DNA of 64,000 bases, taken from contig NZ_JBGCCU010000028.1 of assembly GCF_041261445.1 (NCBI RefSeq), positions 95,646-159,645 of the forward strand, read 5' to 3'. Source of the DNA: Catenulispora sp. EB89 (GTDB lineage Bacteria; Actinomycetota; Actinomycetes; Streptomycetales; Catenulisporaceae). Below are positions 52,099-61,139 of this stretch, in pieces (position 1 is the first letter of the stretch; each line of letters begins with the position of its first letter). Both the position numbers and the translations under genes were made by a program. A model generated the notes under the pieces. That model was not told where the DNA came from. It was given only the letters and a program-made list of their open reading frames with translations, and searched no databases.

Positions 52099-53699
52099 GT
52101 GACAAGGGCAACAGCCACCAGGGCTACCAGCTCTCCCAGGCCGAGAAGGCGCTGCTCTCGCACGAGCAGGCCGCCGACGGCACGGCGAACCCGCTGCGCG
52201 ACGCCGCCGACCGCCGCCTGCCGCGCATCGCCGGGCCCTGCGGCCTGGTGATGTTCGGCGTCACCGGCGACCTGTCCCGCAAGAAGCTGATGCCGGCGAT
52301 CTACGACCTGGCGAACCGGGGGCTGCTGCCCCCGGGCTTCGCCCTGGTCGGGTTCGCCCGCCGGGACTGGGCCGACCAGGACTTCGCCGAAGAGGTCCAC
52401 CTGGCGGTCAAGGAGCACGCGCGGACCCCGTACCGCGAAGAGGTCTGGCGCCAGCTCTCCGAGGGCTTCCGCTTCGTCTCCGGCGAGTTCGGCGACAAGC
52501 AGGCCTTCCAGGAGCTCAAGGACACCATCGACAAGCTGGACGCCGAGCGCGGCACCAACGGCAACCACGCGTTCTACCTGTCGGTCCCGCCGAAGTTCTT
52601 CCCCGGCGTGGTCGAGCAGCTGCACGAGGTCGGCCTGGACCAGGGCCCGGAGGGCTCCTGGCGCCGGGTCATCATCGAGAAGCCGTTCGGCCACGACCTG
52701 ACCTCGGCCCGCGAGCTGAACGCCATCGTGGACTCGGTGTTCCCGCCCAAGTCGGTCTTCCGGATCGACCACTACCTGGGCAAGGAGACGGTCCAGAACA
52801 TCCTGGCGCTGCGGTTCGCCAACGAGATGTTCGAGCCGATCTGGAGCCGGGACCACGTGGACCACGTCCAGATCACGATGGCCGAGGACATCGGCATCGG
52901 CGGCCGGGCCGGGTACTACGACGGCATCGGCGCGGCGCGCGACGTCATCCAGAACCACCTGCTGCAGCTGCTGGCGCTGACCGCGATGGAGGAGCCGGTG
53001 TCCTTCGACGCCGACGCCATCGCCGCGGAGAAGACCAAGGTGCTCTCGGCCATCCGGCTCCCGGACGACCTGGACACCTACACGGTCCGCGGGCAGTACG
53101 CGGCCGGCTGGCAGGGCGGCGAGAAGGTGGTCGGGTACCTGGAGGAGGACGGCATCTCGCCGGACTCCACCACCGACACCTACGCCGCGGTGAAGCTGGA
53201 GGTGAACACCCGCCGCTGGGCCGGCGTGCCGTTCTACCTGCGCACCGGCAAGCGCCTGGGCCGCCGCGTCACCGAGATCGCGGTGGTGTTCAAGCGCTCG
53301 CCGTTCCTGCCCTTCACCCCGACCCAGACCGAGGAGCTGGGGCAGAACGCCCTGGTGATCCGGGTGCAGCCGGACGAGGGTGTGACGGTCCGCTTCGGCT
53401 CCAAGGTCCCGGGCACCTCCATGGAGGTGCGCGACGTGAACATGGACTTCGCTTACGGCGAGGCGTTCACCGAGTCCTCCCCGGAGGCCTACGAGCGGCT
53501 GATCCTGGACGTCCTGCTCGGCGACGCCCCGCTGTTCCCGCGGGTGGCGGAGGTCGAGCTGGGCTGGGAGGTCCTGGACCCGATCGAGGCGTACTGGACC
53601 GAACACGGCAAGCCGGAGCAGTACACCTCGGGCACCTGGGGTCCGGCCAAGGCGGACGAGATGCTCGCGAAGGACGGACGGAGCTGGCGGCGGCCATGA
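52095..53699 (+). CDS. zwf: Glucose-6-phosphate 1-dehydrogenase
   Basis: This 534-residue NADP-linked enzyme performs the first oxidative step of the pentose phosphate pathway. The N-terminal Rossmann loop is [20 protein letters not shown] and the active site is [15 protein letters not shown] with its catalytic His. [11 protein letters not shown] marks the C-terminal domain. A 45-residue hydrophilic leader precedes the core. GTG 52095 overlaps the tal stop; the stop in turn overlaps opcA's ATG, so expression with OpcA, its activator, is coupled. Confidence 0.97.
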   Translation: MSDKGNSHQGYQLSQAEKALLSHEQAADGTANPLRDAADRRLPRIAGPCGLVMFGVTGDLSRKKLMPAIYDLANRGLLPPGFALVGFARRDWADQDFAEEVHLAVKEHARTPYREEVWRQLSEGFRFVSGEFGDKQAFQELKDTIDKLDAERGTNGNHAFYLSVPPKFFPGVVEQLHEVGLDQGPEGSWRRVIIEKPFGHDLTSARELNAIVDSVFPPKSVFRIDHYLGKETVQNILALRFANEMFEPIWSRDHVDHVQITMAEDIGIGGRAGYYDGIGAARDVIQNHLLQLLALTAMEEPVSFDADAIAAEKTKVLSAIRLPDDLDTYTVRGQYAAGWQGGEKVVGYLEEDGISPDSTTDTYAAVKLEVNTRRWAGVPFYLRTGKRLGRRVTEIAVVFKRSPFLPFTPTQTEELGQNALVIRVQPDEGVTVRFGSKVPGTSMEVRDVNMDFAYGEAFTESSPEAYERLILDVLLGDAPLFPRVAEVELGWEVLDPIEAYWTEHGKPEQYTSGTWGPAKADEMLAKDGRSWRRP

Positions 53700-54763
53700 T
53701 CAAGCACCTGGATTCCACCACCTCGGCGAAGATCGCCAACGCCCTGATCGACATCCGCAAGGAGGCCGGGGCGGCCACCACCGGCGCGGTCCTGACCCTG
53801 GTGATCGAGACCGACGAGCGGCACCACTACTACGCCCTGCGGGCCGCGCGCGAGGCCTCGCGCGCGCACCCCTCGCGCATCCTGGTCGTGATACCGCACC
53901 CGGAGCAGCCCTTCTCCGGGCTGGACGCCGAGGTGCGGGTCGGCGACGAGATGGGCCCGGGCGAGGCCGTGGTGATGCGGCTCAACGGCGAGCTGGCCTC
54001 GCACGCCGACGCCGTCGTGCTGCCGCTGCTGCTGCCGGACACCCCGGTGGTCACCTGGTGGCCCTCGGAGTCGCCGACGGACCCGGCCGAGTCCGCGCTG
54101 GGCAAGCTGGCGATGCGCCGGATCACCGACGCCTCCGGCACCCACACCCCGGTCCCGGTCGCGGACCGGCTGCGCGGCTACTCCCCCGGCGACACCGACC
54201 TGGCCTGGACCCGCTGCACCCCGTGGCGCTCCATGCTGGCCGCGGCGCTGGACCAGATGCCGTCCACGGTGAAGACCGTCAAGGTCACCGCCGAGGTCGA
54301 CAACGCGTCCTCGACGCTGCTGGCGGTCTGGCTGGGCTGGCGCCTGGGCGTGCCGGTGACGCTGTCCACGGACACCGGTCCCGGCATCACCGGCGTGCAC
54401 CTGGGCACCGACAAGGGCGAGATCAGCCTGACCCGCCCCGACGGGATGCTGGCCGTGCTCTCCATGCCCGACCAGCCGGACCGGCACGTCGCGCTCAAGC
54501 GCCGCGAGCTGGCCGACCTGCTCACCGAGGAGCTGCGCCGCCTGGACGTCGACGAGACGTACGAGGAGGTGCTGCGGCACGTCACCGAGCACGACGCGGC
54601 GGCGATCGACAAGATGCAGCCGACCCCGCCGAAGAAGTCGACGATCACGATGACCGCCGAGCCCGACAAGGGTCCGCTGGGCGAGCTGCCCAAGGAGTCG
54701 GTCGAGCGCGAGGAGCAGCTGCAGAACGAGGCGATCGACAAGCCGCTGGACGACGCGCCATGA
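53696..54763 (+). CDS. opcA: OpcA, glucose-6-phosphate dehydrogenase assembly protein
   Basis: This 355-residue OpcA-family protein is thought to allosterically assemble or activate G6PDH. Family blocks are STTSAKIANALIDIRKEAG, RILVVIPHPEQ, VVLPLLLPDTPVVTWWP and LAWTRCTPWRSMLAAALDQ. The C-terminal 60 residues are charged and low-complexity (SVEREEQLQNEAIDKPL). ATG 53696 overlaps zwf's stop (ATGA) and its own stop overlaps pgl's start, as in other actinomycetes. Confidence 0.96.
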   Translation: MIKHLDSTTSAKIANALIDIRKEAGAATTGAVLTLVIETDERHHYYALRAAREASRAHPSRILVVIPHPEQPFSGLDAEVRVGDEMGPGEAVVMRLNGELASHADAVVLPLLLPDTPVVTWWPSESPTDPAESALGKLAMRRITDASGTHTPVPVADRLRGYSPGDTDLAWTRCTPWRSMLAAALDQMPSTVKTVKVTAEVDNASSTLLAVWLGWRLGVPVTLSTDTGPGITGVHLGTDKGEISLTRPDGMLAVLSMPDQPDRHVALKRRELADLLTEELRRLDVDETYEEVLRHVTEHDAAAIDKMQPTPPKKSTITMTAEPDKGPLGELPKESVEREEQLQNEAIDKPLDDAP

Positions 54764-55548
54764 GCGCCACTCCGGAGGTCATCGTCCACCGCGACGCCGA
54801 GGTCCTGGCGCAGGCTGTGGCGGCGCGGCTGATCACCCGGCTGGTCGACGTGCAGGCGCTCCGCGGCGCCGCGCACGTCGTCCTGACCGGCGGCACCGTC
54901 GGCATCAAGACCCTGGCGGCGGTCGCGGCCTCCCCGGCGCGCGGCGCCGTGGACTGGTCCCGGGTCCAGCTGTGGTGGGGCGACGAGCGGTTCCTGCCCA
55001 GCGGCGACCCGGAGCGCAACGAGACCCAGGCCCGCGAGGCGCTGCTGGACGGCCTGGTCGCCGAGGGCCTGCTGCCGGAGGCGAACATCCACGCGATGGC
55101 CGCCGCCGACAAGGCGGGCTTCACCCCGGAGGAGGCGGCGGAGCAGTACGCGTCGACCCTGGCCGACTTCGCCCGCGAGGGCGACGACGTCCCGGCCTTC
55201 GACGTCCTGATGCTCGGCATGGGCCCGGACGGCCACATCGCCTCCCTCTTCCCGGGCCACCCGGCCCTGTACGAGGACAAGCGCAGCACCGTCGGCGTGC
55301 ACAACTCGCCGAAACCGCCGCCGCTGCGGGTCTCGCTGACCCTGCCCTCGATCCAGGCCGCCGCCGAGGTCTGGGTGGTCGCGGCCGGCGCGGAGAAGGC
55401 GAAGGTCACCCATCTGGCGCTGTCCGGCGCCGGACCGGTACAGATCCCGGCCGCCGGGGCGCGCGGACGCGGGCGGAGCCTGTTCCTGCTGGACCGGGCT
55501 TCGGCTTCGGAACTGCCTTCGGAGCTGGCGCCTTACTCGCTGAGCTGA
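54760..55548 (+). CDS. pgl: 6-phosphogluconolactonase
   Basis: This 262-residue DevB/SOL-type lactonase hydrolyses 6-phosphogluconolactone made by Zwf. Motifs are VVLTGGTVGIKTL, VQLWWGDERFLPSGDPERN, LMLGMGPDGHIASLFPGHPAL and RVSLTLPSIQAA. It starts at ATG 54760, overlapping the opcA stop. It is the last gene of the operon, followed 25 bp later by a hairpin terminator. Confidence 0.96.
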   Translation: MSATPEVIVHRDAEVLAQAVAARLITRLVDVQALRGAAHVVLTGGTVGIKTLAAVAASPARGAVDWSRVQLWWGDERFLPSGDPERNETQAREALLDGLVAEGLLPEANIHAMAAADKAGFTPEEAAEQYASTLADFAREGDDVPAFDVLMLGMGPDGHIASLFPGHPALYEDKRSTVGVHNSPKPPPLRVSLTLPSIQAAAEVWVVAAGAEKAKVTHLALSGAGPVQIPAAGARGRGRSLFLLDRASASELPSELAPYSLS

Positions 55549-55573
55549 GCGCTGATACGACGCGTGCGACACG

Positions 55574-55618
55574 GTGCCGCCGCTGATCTTCGGATCGGCG
55601 GCGGCACTGTTTGTTTTG
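55574..55618 (+). terminator. Terminator of the pentose-phosphate operon
   Basis: A 15-bp stem (55574-55588 with 55593-55607, one T-G mismatch) is closed by the extra-stable tetraloop cTTCGg and followed by tgtttgtttt. It ends the tkt-tal-zwf-opcA-pgl transcript. Confidence 0.9.
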
Positions 55619-55742
55619 CCGTGCTCTGCCTCGAAGCGCCGCGAGCCATCGGGCCATGGGGTCATCGGGCCATCAGGCCATCAGGCCATTGCCGGGCCAG
55701 TGGCCTTGGATCCGACCACCCGACCGCGAATACGATCAGCCC

Positions 55743-56792
55743 ATGAACGCACCCGTCCGCGTCGGCGCCCTGGTCCCCTTGTCCCGGCCCGGTTGGGTGG
55801 AGGCGGGCCGGCACCTGCTCACCGGCCTCGAACTGGCCGCCGGCGACAGCGGCATCCCCATCGAGCTGCTGGTCCGCGACACCGCCGCCGATCCCGCCAA
55901 AGCCGCGGCAGCCGTCGACGAGCTCACCGACCTCGGCGCGGCCGCCATAGTCGGCGAGTATCACAGCGTCGTGGCACGCTCCGCCGCCGCACGCGCCGAC
56001 GCCCTCGCGGTACCGTTCCTCTGCTCCTCAGCGGTCCTCGACACTCTCACCGAGCAGCCGACCGACTGGGTCGCCCGCATCGCCCCGGCACAGTCCCACT
56101 GCTGGCAGGTCTACGCCGACTTCCTCCTCGCCGCCGGCCACACCCGCGTCGCCGTCGCGGCCCAGCCGACCGTCTACTGGCAATCCGGCACCCGCATCCT
56201 GCGCGAGCACCTGGCGTCACGCGGCGCCGACCTCGTCGAGATCGACATCACCACCGGCTTCGCCGCGGTCTGCGATGCGCTCGTGGACCACGGCGCGACG
56301 GCCCTCCTGCTGCTCGTCGCCACACCGGACCCGGCCGTGCCGATCGTCAAGGCGGTCCGCGCCGACCCGCGCCTGGCCGACGTCCTCATCGGCGCTCCCG
56401 CAGGCCAGCCGGAGTTCACCGAGTGGGCCGAACAGCTCGGCGCCGACGGCACCGCGATCCCGTTCCTGAGCTACCTGCCCGAGCGCTTCACTCCGTTGGG
56501 CGAACGCGTCGACGCCGCACTCCGCGAGCGGCTGGCCGGACCACCCTCGTTCGTCGCCTTCGAGGGCTACGACACCGTCGCCGTCCTTGCCGAGATCCTG
56601 CGCTCGCACGGCTCCGACCGGAAGAGCATCGCAGCAGCCTTCCCGCACGTCTCCGTCGAGGGCACGCGCGGCCGCATCCAGTTCTCCCGCGCGCCGGGCA
56701 TCAGCGTCTGGCAGTGGGCCTGGCCGCCGGTGCAGGTCGTGGACCGCGACCCGGCCGACCCGTCACGCATCCGCGTCCTGCACCGCGGCTGA
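55743..56792 (+). CDS. Periplasmic-binding-fold protein without signal peptide (amide/branched-chain type)
   Basis: This 349-residue type I periplasmic-binding fold is of the Leu/Ile/Val or urea/amide-binding (AmiC-like) group: VRVGALVPLSRPGWVEAGRHLLTGLELAAGD, AAAIVGEYHSVVARSAAARADALAVPFLCSSAV (read in pieces) and FVAFEGYDTVAVLAEIL. It lacks any signal peptide or lipobox, so it should stay in the cytoplasm. No permease or ATPase genes lie nearby and it has no DNA-binding domain. A role as cytosolic ligand sensor, like AmiC, is possible. The start is ATG 55743. Upstream, 55650-55700 contains short ggccatcag-like repeats. Confidence 0.8.
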   Translation: MNAPVRVGALVPLSRPGWVEAGRHLLTGLELAAGDSGIPIELLVRDTAADPAKAAAAVDELTDLGAAAIVGEYHSVVARSAAARADALAVPFLCSSAVLDTLTEQPTDWVARIAPAQSHCWQVYADFLLAAGHTRVAVAAQPTVYWQSGTRILREHLASRGADLVEIDITTGFAAVCDALVDHGATALLLLVATPDPAVPIVKAVRADPRLADVLIGAPAGQPEFTEWAEQLGADGTAIPFLSYLPERFTPLGERVDAALRERLAGPPSFVAFEGYDTVAVLAEILRSHGSDRKSIAAAFPHVSVEGTRGRIQFSRAPGISVWQWAWPPVQVVDRDPADPSRIRVLHRG

Positions 56793-56816
56793 AGCTCGAC
56801 TCTGCGCTCTACTCTC

Positions 56817-57242
56817 CTACTCAACTCCGCGCTCGTGAATCCGCCGGAACCCGTCTGACCACGGCACCGGCCGCCGATCCGCCCCGGTCCGCACGATCGT
56901 CCGCCGTCCGACCGCGTGCACCACCCCGCCGTCCCCGACGAACCGGAACTCGTACACGCAGCTCGTCGTCCCGATCTTCACCACCCGCAGCTCCACGTCC
57001 AGCTCGCCGACCTCGGCGACCGGAACCCGGAACTCGATCTCGTAGGCCTTCACCAGGTGCCGCATGTCCGGACCCTCGATCAGCTCCGGAACGCTCTCGT
57101 ACCAGGTACTCAGGGCCCGCTCGGCGTGCACCGCATAGCGCGCGTTGTGCAGAACTCCGACCTTGTCGAGCTCGTCGAACCAGACCCGGGTACGGAACAC
57201 GTGCAGCGGCGGCTCGGTCCCGCCGGCTTCGACATCGTTCAT
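56817..57242 (-). CDS. Acyl-CoA thioesterase (hotdog fold, YbgC/4HBT type)
   Basis: This 141-residue hotdog-fold thioesterase matches the 4-hydroxybenzoyl-CoA type, with WFDELDKVGVLHNARYAVHAERA at residues 21-43. The Asp in WFDELD and the Asn in HNARY fit the catalytic region. It hydrolyses an acyl-CoA in the cytoplasm; the acyl group is unknown. It is convergent with the preceding binding-fold gene and divergent from the nitroreductase. Confidence 0.85.
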   Translation of the reverse strand: MNDVEAGGTEPPLHVFRTRVWFDELDKVGVLHNARYAVHAERALSTWYESVPELIEGPDMRHLVKAYEIEFRVPVAEVGELDVELRVVKIGTTSCVYEFRFVGDGGVVHAVGRRTIVRTGADRRPVPWSDGFRRIHERGVE

Positions 57243-57337
57243 AGCCTCAGCTGTACCTCACTCAGGACCGCCGTTCCTCAATCAGAGCCCGCCGGACCAC
57301 GTGATTCCAGCCACACCCCGCGCCTACCCTGAGCAGC

Positions 57338-58030
57338 ATGACAGCCAGCACACGGAGCCACACGCATCCGTTCCTGCCGTACAGCCCCGAACGCCTCGAC
57401 CAGGCCGAGGCCATACGACGCGGCACGCAGTTCCACGAACACCTGCACGCCCGCCGCAGCGTCCGTTTCTTCTCCTCCGACCCGGTCCCCGCCGAGATGA
57501 TCGAACTGGCCGTGGCCGCCGCCAACACCGCGCCCTCCGGCGCCCACCAGCAGCCCTGGAAGTTCGTCGCCGTCGGCGACCCCACGCTCCGCCACCGCAT
57601 CCGCGAAGCGGCCGAACAAGAAGAGCGCATCAACTACGAAGGCGGCCGCCTCCCCGAAGCCTGGCGCGAAGCCCTCGGCCCGCTGGAGACGGACTCCGAC
57701 AAGTCCTACCTCGACATCGTCCCCTGGATCGTCGTGGCCTTCGCCGAGAAGAGCACGCCGATGCCGGACGGCCGGCTGCGCAAGAACTACTACGTCAACG
57801 AAAGCGTCGGCATCGCCTGTGGCCTGTTCATCGCCGCCCTGCACACCATGGGCCTGGCGACGCTGACCCACACGCCCAACCCCATGGCGTTCCTCACCGA
57901 CATCTTGCAGCGCCCCTCCACGGAGCGTCCCTACATCCTCTTCCCCGTCGGCTACCCGACCGCCGACTGCGAAGTCCCCGACCTGGCCCGCAAGCCACTC
58001 GCCTCGGCCCTGGAGTTCTTCGGCGGCTGA
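57338..58030 (+). CDS. Nitroreductase family protein (iodotyrosine-deiodinase-like)
   Basis: This 230-residue FMN-dependent nitroreductase-fold protein shows the FMN-binding start RRSVRFFSSDPVPAEMI and NTAPSGAHQQPWKFV. The second half (NYYVNESVGIACGLFIAALHTMGLATLTHTPNP, then LQRPSTERPYILFPVGYP) is that of the iodotyrosine deiodinase-like branch, which can reductively dehalogenate aromatic compounds. Whether this protein does so is unknown. Single gene. Confidence 0.88.
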   Translation: MTASTRSHTHPFLPYSPERLDQAEAIRRGTQFHEHLHARRSVRFFSSDPVPAEMIELAVAAANTAPSGAHQQPWKFVAVGDPTLRHRIREAAEQEERINYEGGRLPEAWREALGPLETDSDKSYLDIVPWIVVAFAEKSTPMPDGRLRKNYYVNESVGIACGLFIAALHTMGLATLTHTPNPMAFLTDILQRPSTERPYILFPVGYPTADCEVPDLARKPLASALEFFGG

Positions 58031-58059
58031 CCGCGCGCCATCTTGCCCCCGGCAGATTC

Positions 58060-58091
58060 TGAGAGTAACTTCCATTTCGAGGTTACTCTCA
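58060..58091. promoter_or_regulatory. TetR-type operator before the MFS pump
   Basis: TGAGAGTAAC-N12-GTTACTCTCA is a perfect 10-bp inverted repeat over 32 bp. It lies 17 bp before the MFS start codon, next to the AAGGGGG ribosome site, so a bound repressor would block transcription. The TetR gene downstream of the pump is the likely binder. Confidence 0.72.
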
Positions 58092-58107
58092 AGAGAAGGG
58101 GGCTATC

Positions 58108-59685
58108 ATGATCGAGTCGGCGCAGGGGGAGGCGAGGCCGCCGTCGGGGGCGGAGCGCCGCAAATGGTGGGCGCTCGGCGGCCTGGCGCTGAGCCTGCTG
58201 GTCGTGGGCCTGGACCTGACGGTGCTCAACGTCGCGCTGCCGACGCTGTCCACCTCGCTCAAGGCCTCGACCAGCCAGCTCCAGTGGTTCGCGAACTCCT
58301 ACAACCTGGCCATGGCCATCGCGCTGCTGCCCGGCGGCCTGCTCGGCGACCGGTTCGGCCGCAAGCGGATGCTGGTGATCGCGCTGACCGCGTTCGGCGT
58401 GGCCTCCGGCTTCTGCGCCTTCGCCTCCTCGGCCGGCGAGCTGATCGTCTGGCGCGCGGTGCTCGGCGTGGGCGCGGCGATGCTGATCCCGCTGAGCATG
58501 AGCGTGCTGACCGTGATCTTCACGCCCGAGGAGCGGCCGCGCGCCATGGGCATCTGGGCCACCGCCAACATGCTCGGCATCCCGCTCGGCCCGATCCTGG
58601 GCGGCTGGCTGCTGGACCACTACTGGTGGGGCTCGGTCTTCCTGATCAACCTGCCGGTCGTGGTGATCGCCCTGGCCGCGGTGGTGTGGCTGGTCCCGGA
58701 GTCCCGCGCGGAGCGCAAGCCGCGCATCGACCTGCCGGGCCTGGCCGCCTCCGCGGTCGGCCTGGCCGCCATCACCTACGGCCTGATCAAGGCCGGGGAC
58801 ACCGGCTGGGCCTCGGCGCAGGCACTGGTCCCGCTGCTCGGCGGCCTGGTGGTGCTGGCCGGCTTCGTCCAGCTCCAGCGCAGCCCCAGGCAGACGCTGA
58901 TCGACCTGGAGCTGTTCCGCGCCCGCGGCTTCACCTGGGGCACGATCCTGTCGACGATCGTCAGCTTCGCGCTGTTCGGCCTGATGTTCACGCTGCCGCA
59001 GTTCTACCAGGCCGTCGAGGGCGCCGACGCGCTCGGCACGGGCCTGCGGCTGCTGCCGCTGATCGCGGGCCTGATGGCCGGCGTCCGGATCGGGCAGCCG
59101 TTCCTGAAGAAGGTCGGCTCCGGACCGCTGATCGGCGCCGGGTTCATCCTGCTGGCCGTCGCCCTGATGATCGGCACCTCGACCGGCGTCCACGACGGCT
59201 ACGGCTTCGTCGCCTTCTGGCTCACCCTCGGCGGCGTCGGCGTCGGCCTGGCGATGCCGATCACCATGAACGCGGCCCTGGACGAGCTCAGCGCCGAACG
59301 CGCCGGCGTCGGCTCCGCGCTGCTGATGACCATCCGCCAGATCGGCGGCACCTGCGCGGTGGCGATCCTGGGCACGGTCCTGAACAGCCAGTACCGCAGC
59401 CACCTGGCCCCGGCCGCCTCACACCTGCCGGCCCCGGTGGCCGCCGCGGCCACGCGCAGCGCCGGCGGCGGCGTCGCGGTGGCGGCGCAGCTGCACTCGC
59501 CCTCGCTGCTGGAGTCGGTGCGCTCGGCCCTGGTGCACGCCACGAGCATGACGATGTGGGTCAGCGCGGGCTTCGCCGTCGTCGGCGTCCTGGCCGCCAC
59601 CCAGCTTCCTCGCAAGGCCCGGCTGCCCCAGCAGCGGGCGGAGGCAGCAGAATCGACGGGTGATCTCCTCAATGCCGCAGACTGA
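58108..59685 (+). CDS. MFS multidrug efflux transporter (DHA2, 14-TM)
   Basis: This 525-residue proton-driven exporter is of the EmrB/QacA type. It has fourteen hydrophobic helices, the DHA2 signature DLTVLNVALPTLS, motif A GGLLGDRFGRKRML, and the motif C region ANMLGIPLGPILGGWLLD. Substrates of such pumps are usually hydrophobic or cationic drugs; the one here is unknown. The start ATG 58108 is preceded by AAGGGGG and by a TetR-type operator. Its 3' end overlaps the TetR gene by 26 bp, so pump and regulator are co-transcribed. Confidence 0.93.
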   Translation: MIESAQGEARPPSGAERRKWWALGGLALSLLVVGLDLTVLNVALPTLSTSLKASTSQLQWFANSYNLAMAIALLPGGLLGDRFGRKRMLVIALTAFGVASGFCAFASSAGELIVWRAVLGVGAAMLIPLSMSVLTVIFTPEERPRAMGIWATANMLGIPLGPILGGWLLDHYWWGSVFLINLPVVVIALAAVVWLVPESRAERKPRIDLPGLAASAVGLAAITYGLIKAGDTGWASAQALVPLLGGLVVLAGFVQLQRSPRQTLIDLELFRARGFTWGTILSTIVSFALFGLMFTLPQFYQAVEGADALGTGLRLLPLIAGLMAGVRIGQPFLKKVGSGPLIGAGFILLAVALMIGTSTGVHDGYGFVAFWLTLGGVGVGLAMPITMNAALDELSAERAGVGSALLMTIRQIGGTCAVAILGTVLNSQYRSHLAPAASHLPAPVAAAATRSAGGGVAVAAQLHSPSLLESVRSALVHATSMTMWVSAGFAVVGVLAATQLPRKARLPQQRAEAAESTGDLLNAAD

Positions 59686-60382
59686 CCAAGCCCCGGCCGC
59701 AGCTGCTCCCGTCGCAGCCCCGACGGGACTGCGGGAGCGCAAAAAAGCCCGGACGCGTGCCGCCATCCAGCGGCACGCGCTCCGCCTCTTCCGCGAAGCG
59801 GGCTACAGCGCCACCACCATGGAGCAGATCGCCGCAGCGGCCGACGTCTCGCCGAGCACGCTGTACCGGTACTTCCCGACCAAGGAGGACCTGATCCTCC
59901 AGGACGACTACGACCCGCTGCTCGAGGCGACGTTCCGCGCCCAACCGCCGGAGCTGCCGATCCTGGAGGCGTTCCGCGCCTCCGTCCACGAAGCCATGCT
60001 CCAGATCCCCGCCGAGGACCAGGCCGAAGCCCTCGAACGGGCCCGCCTGGCGTACACCATCCCCGAAGTCCGGGCCCGCACCCTGGACCACATGTTCACC
60101 ACCACGGACATGATCGCCGACCTCTTCGCCGAACGACTGAACCGCTCCCGCGACGAACTGGAGGTCCGCGTCCTGGCCGGCAGCGTCATAGGGGCACTGA
60201 TGGCAGCCCAGCAGCGCTGGATCGCCGACCCGGAACCGGACATGTTCGGCGTCCTGGAACGTGCCCTGCAGGTCCTGATCGACGGCCCCGGCAACCTCGG
60301 CCCCGGCCACCCAGACCCCGCCTCCGCCCCCGACTCCAGCCCCTGTACCGACCCCACCCCGCAAGGGCCTGACAGCCGGTAA
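59660..60382 (+). CDS. TetR family regulator of the MFS pump
   Basis: This 240-residue repressor has an N-terminal HTH (KARTRAAIQRHALRLFREAGYSATTMEQIAAAADVSPSTLYRYFPTKEDLI over residues 30-79). The ligand domain ends with a Pro-rich tail. GTG 59660 gives a 22-residue Ala/Pro leader; ATG 59672 is an alternative start. The gene overlaps the pump gene and probably represses it through the 58060-58091 palindrome. Confidence 0.9.
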   Translation: MISSMPQTDQAPAAAAPVAAPTGLRERKKARTRAAIQRHALRLFREAGYSATTMEQIAAAADVSPSTLYRYFPTKEDLILQDDYDPLLEATFRAQPPELPILEAFRASVHEAMLQIPAEDQAEALERARLAYTIPEVRARTLDHMFTTTDMIADLFAERLNRSRDELEVRVLAGSVIGALMAAQQRWIADPEPDMFGVLERALQVLIDGPGNLGPGHPDPASAPDSSPCTDPTPQGPDSR

Positions 60383-60392
60383 CCTTCAGCAC

Positions 60393-60950
60393 GTGGACAT
60401 AGAACCGACTCCGTGCCGCTGCCTGCTGTGCCAGCCCGCCATCGCCGACGAGGCGCAGTGGGACCTCCGCGACCGCGAGATCGCGCGCAACGTCCGCGAG
60501 TACGGCTGGCACACCATGGGCGTGACCGGCTATGACACGCCGGACTGGGCCTACTCGATCGGAATGTGGCACACCCACGGCGGCTACGACGTCTGCATGG
60601 CAGGACTGCCGGTGGAGAACTCGATGGCGCTGGTCTCAAAGATCGCGCAACAGGTCCTCGACGGCCGCGCACTCGGCCCGGAGAAGCGCCGCCTGGACGT
60701 GATCGAAGGCTACGAAGTCGCCACCCGCCCGGTGCACCCGAGCTGGTACCCGGCCATGTTCGGCGCCGGACTGGACTTCTTCCAGACCCCGCCGTGGCCG
60801 ATGCTGCAGGCGGTGTGGCCGGACCGCGAGGGACGTTTCCCCTGGGAGGAGGGGGCTGATCCGGAGAAGCAGGATCAGCAGCCTTTCCTGTGGGTGGCTC
60901 GGAACGAGCACCCGGCCAGCATGTGGGTTTCTTCTTCTTTGAGCTTGTAG
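60393..60950 (+). CDS. DUF4262 domain protein
   Basis: This 185-residue soluble protein has a DUF4262 pattern: EIARNVREYGWHTMGVTGYDTPDWAYSIGMWHTHGGYDVCMAG (read in pieces), GLPVENSMALVSKIAQQVLDG and a C-terminal FLWVARNEHP. An N-terminal CRCLLCQP is a possible metal site. Function unknown. The start GTG 60393 lies 10 bp after the TetR gene, so it may be part of the MFS-TetR transcript. Confidence 0.82.
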   Translation: MDIEPTPCRCLLCQPAIADEAQWDLRDREIARNVREYGWHTMGVTGYDTPDWAYSIGMWHTHGGYDVCMAGLPVENSMALVSKIAQQVLDGRALGPEKRRLDVIEGYEVATRPVHPSWYPAMFGAGLDFFQTPPWPMLQAVWPDREGRFPWEEGADPEKQDQQPFLWVARNEHPASMWVSSSLSL

Positions 60951-61139
60951 TCGGTTGGCTGGCCGTGGGTTCATAGCCAGCTCGTCGGTCCGCCGTGCAG
61001 CCACACGTCCGCCGCCAATCACCAACCTTCCGCGGCGGGCCGGCTGGCGAAGCATCTGCCTGACCCATCCCGTCCCATCCGCCCGGCCAGTTTCCGCTAT
61101 CCGGTTGCGACCCCCGGTCCCCCTTGGCAGCATCGCGCC

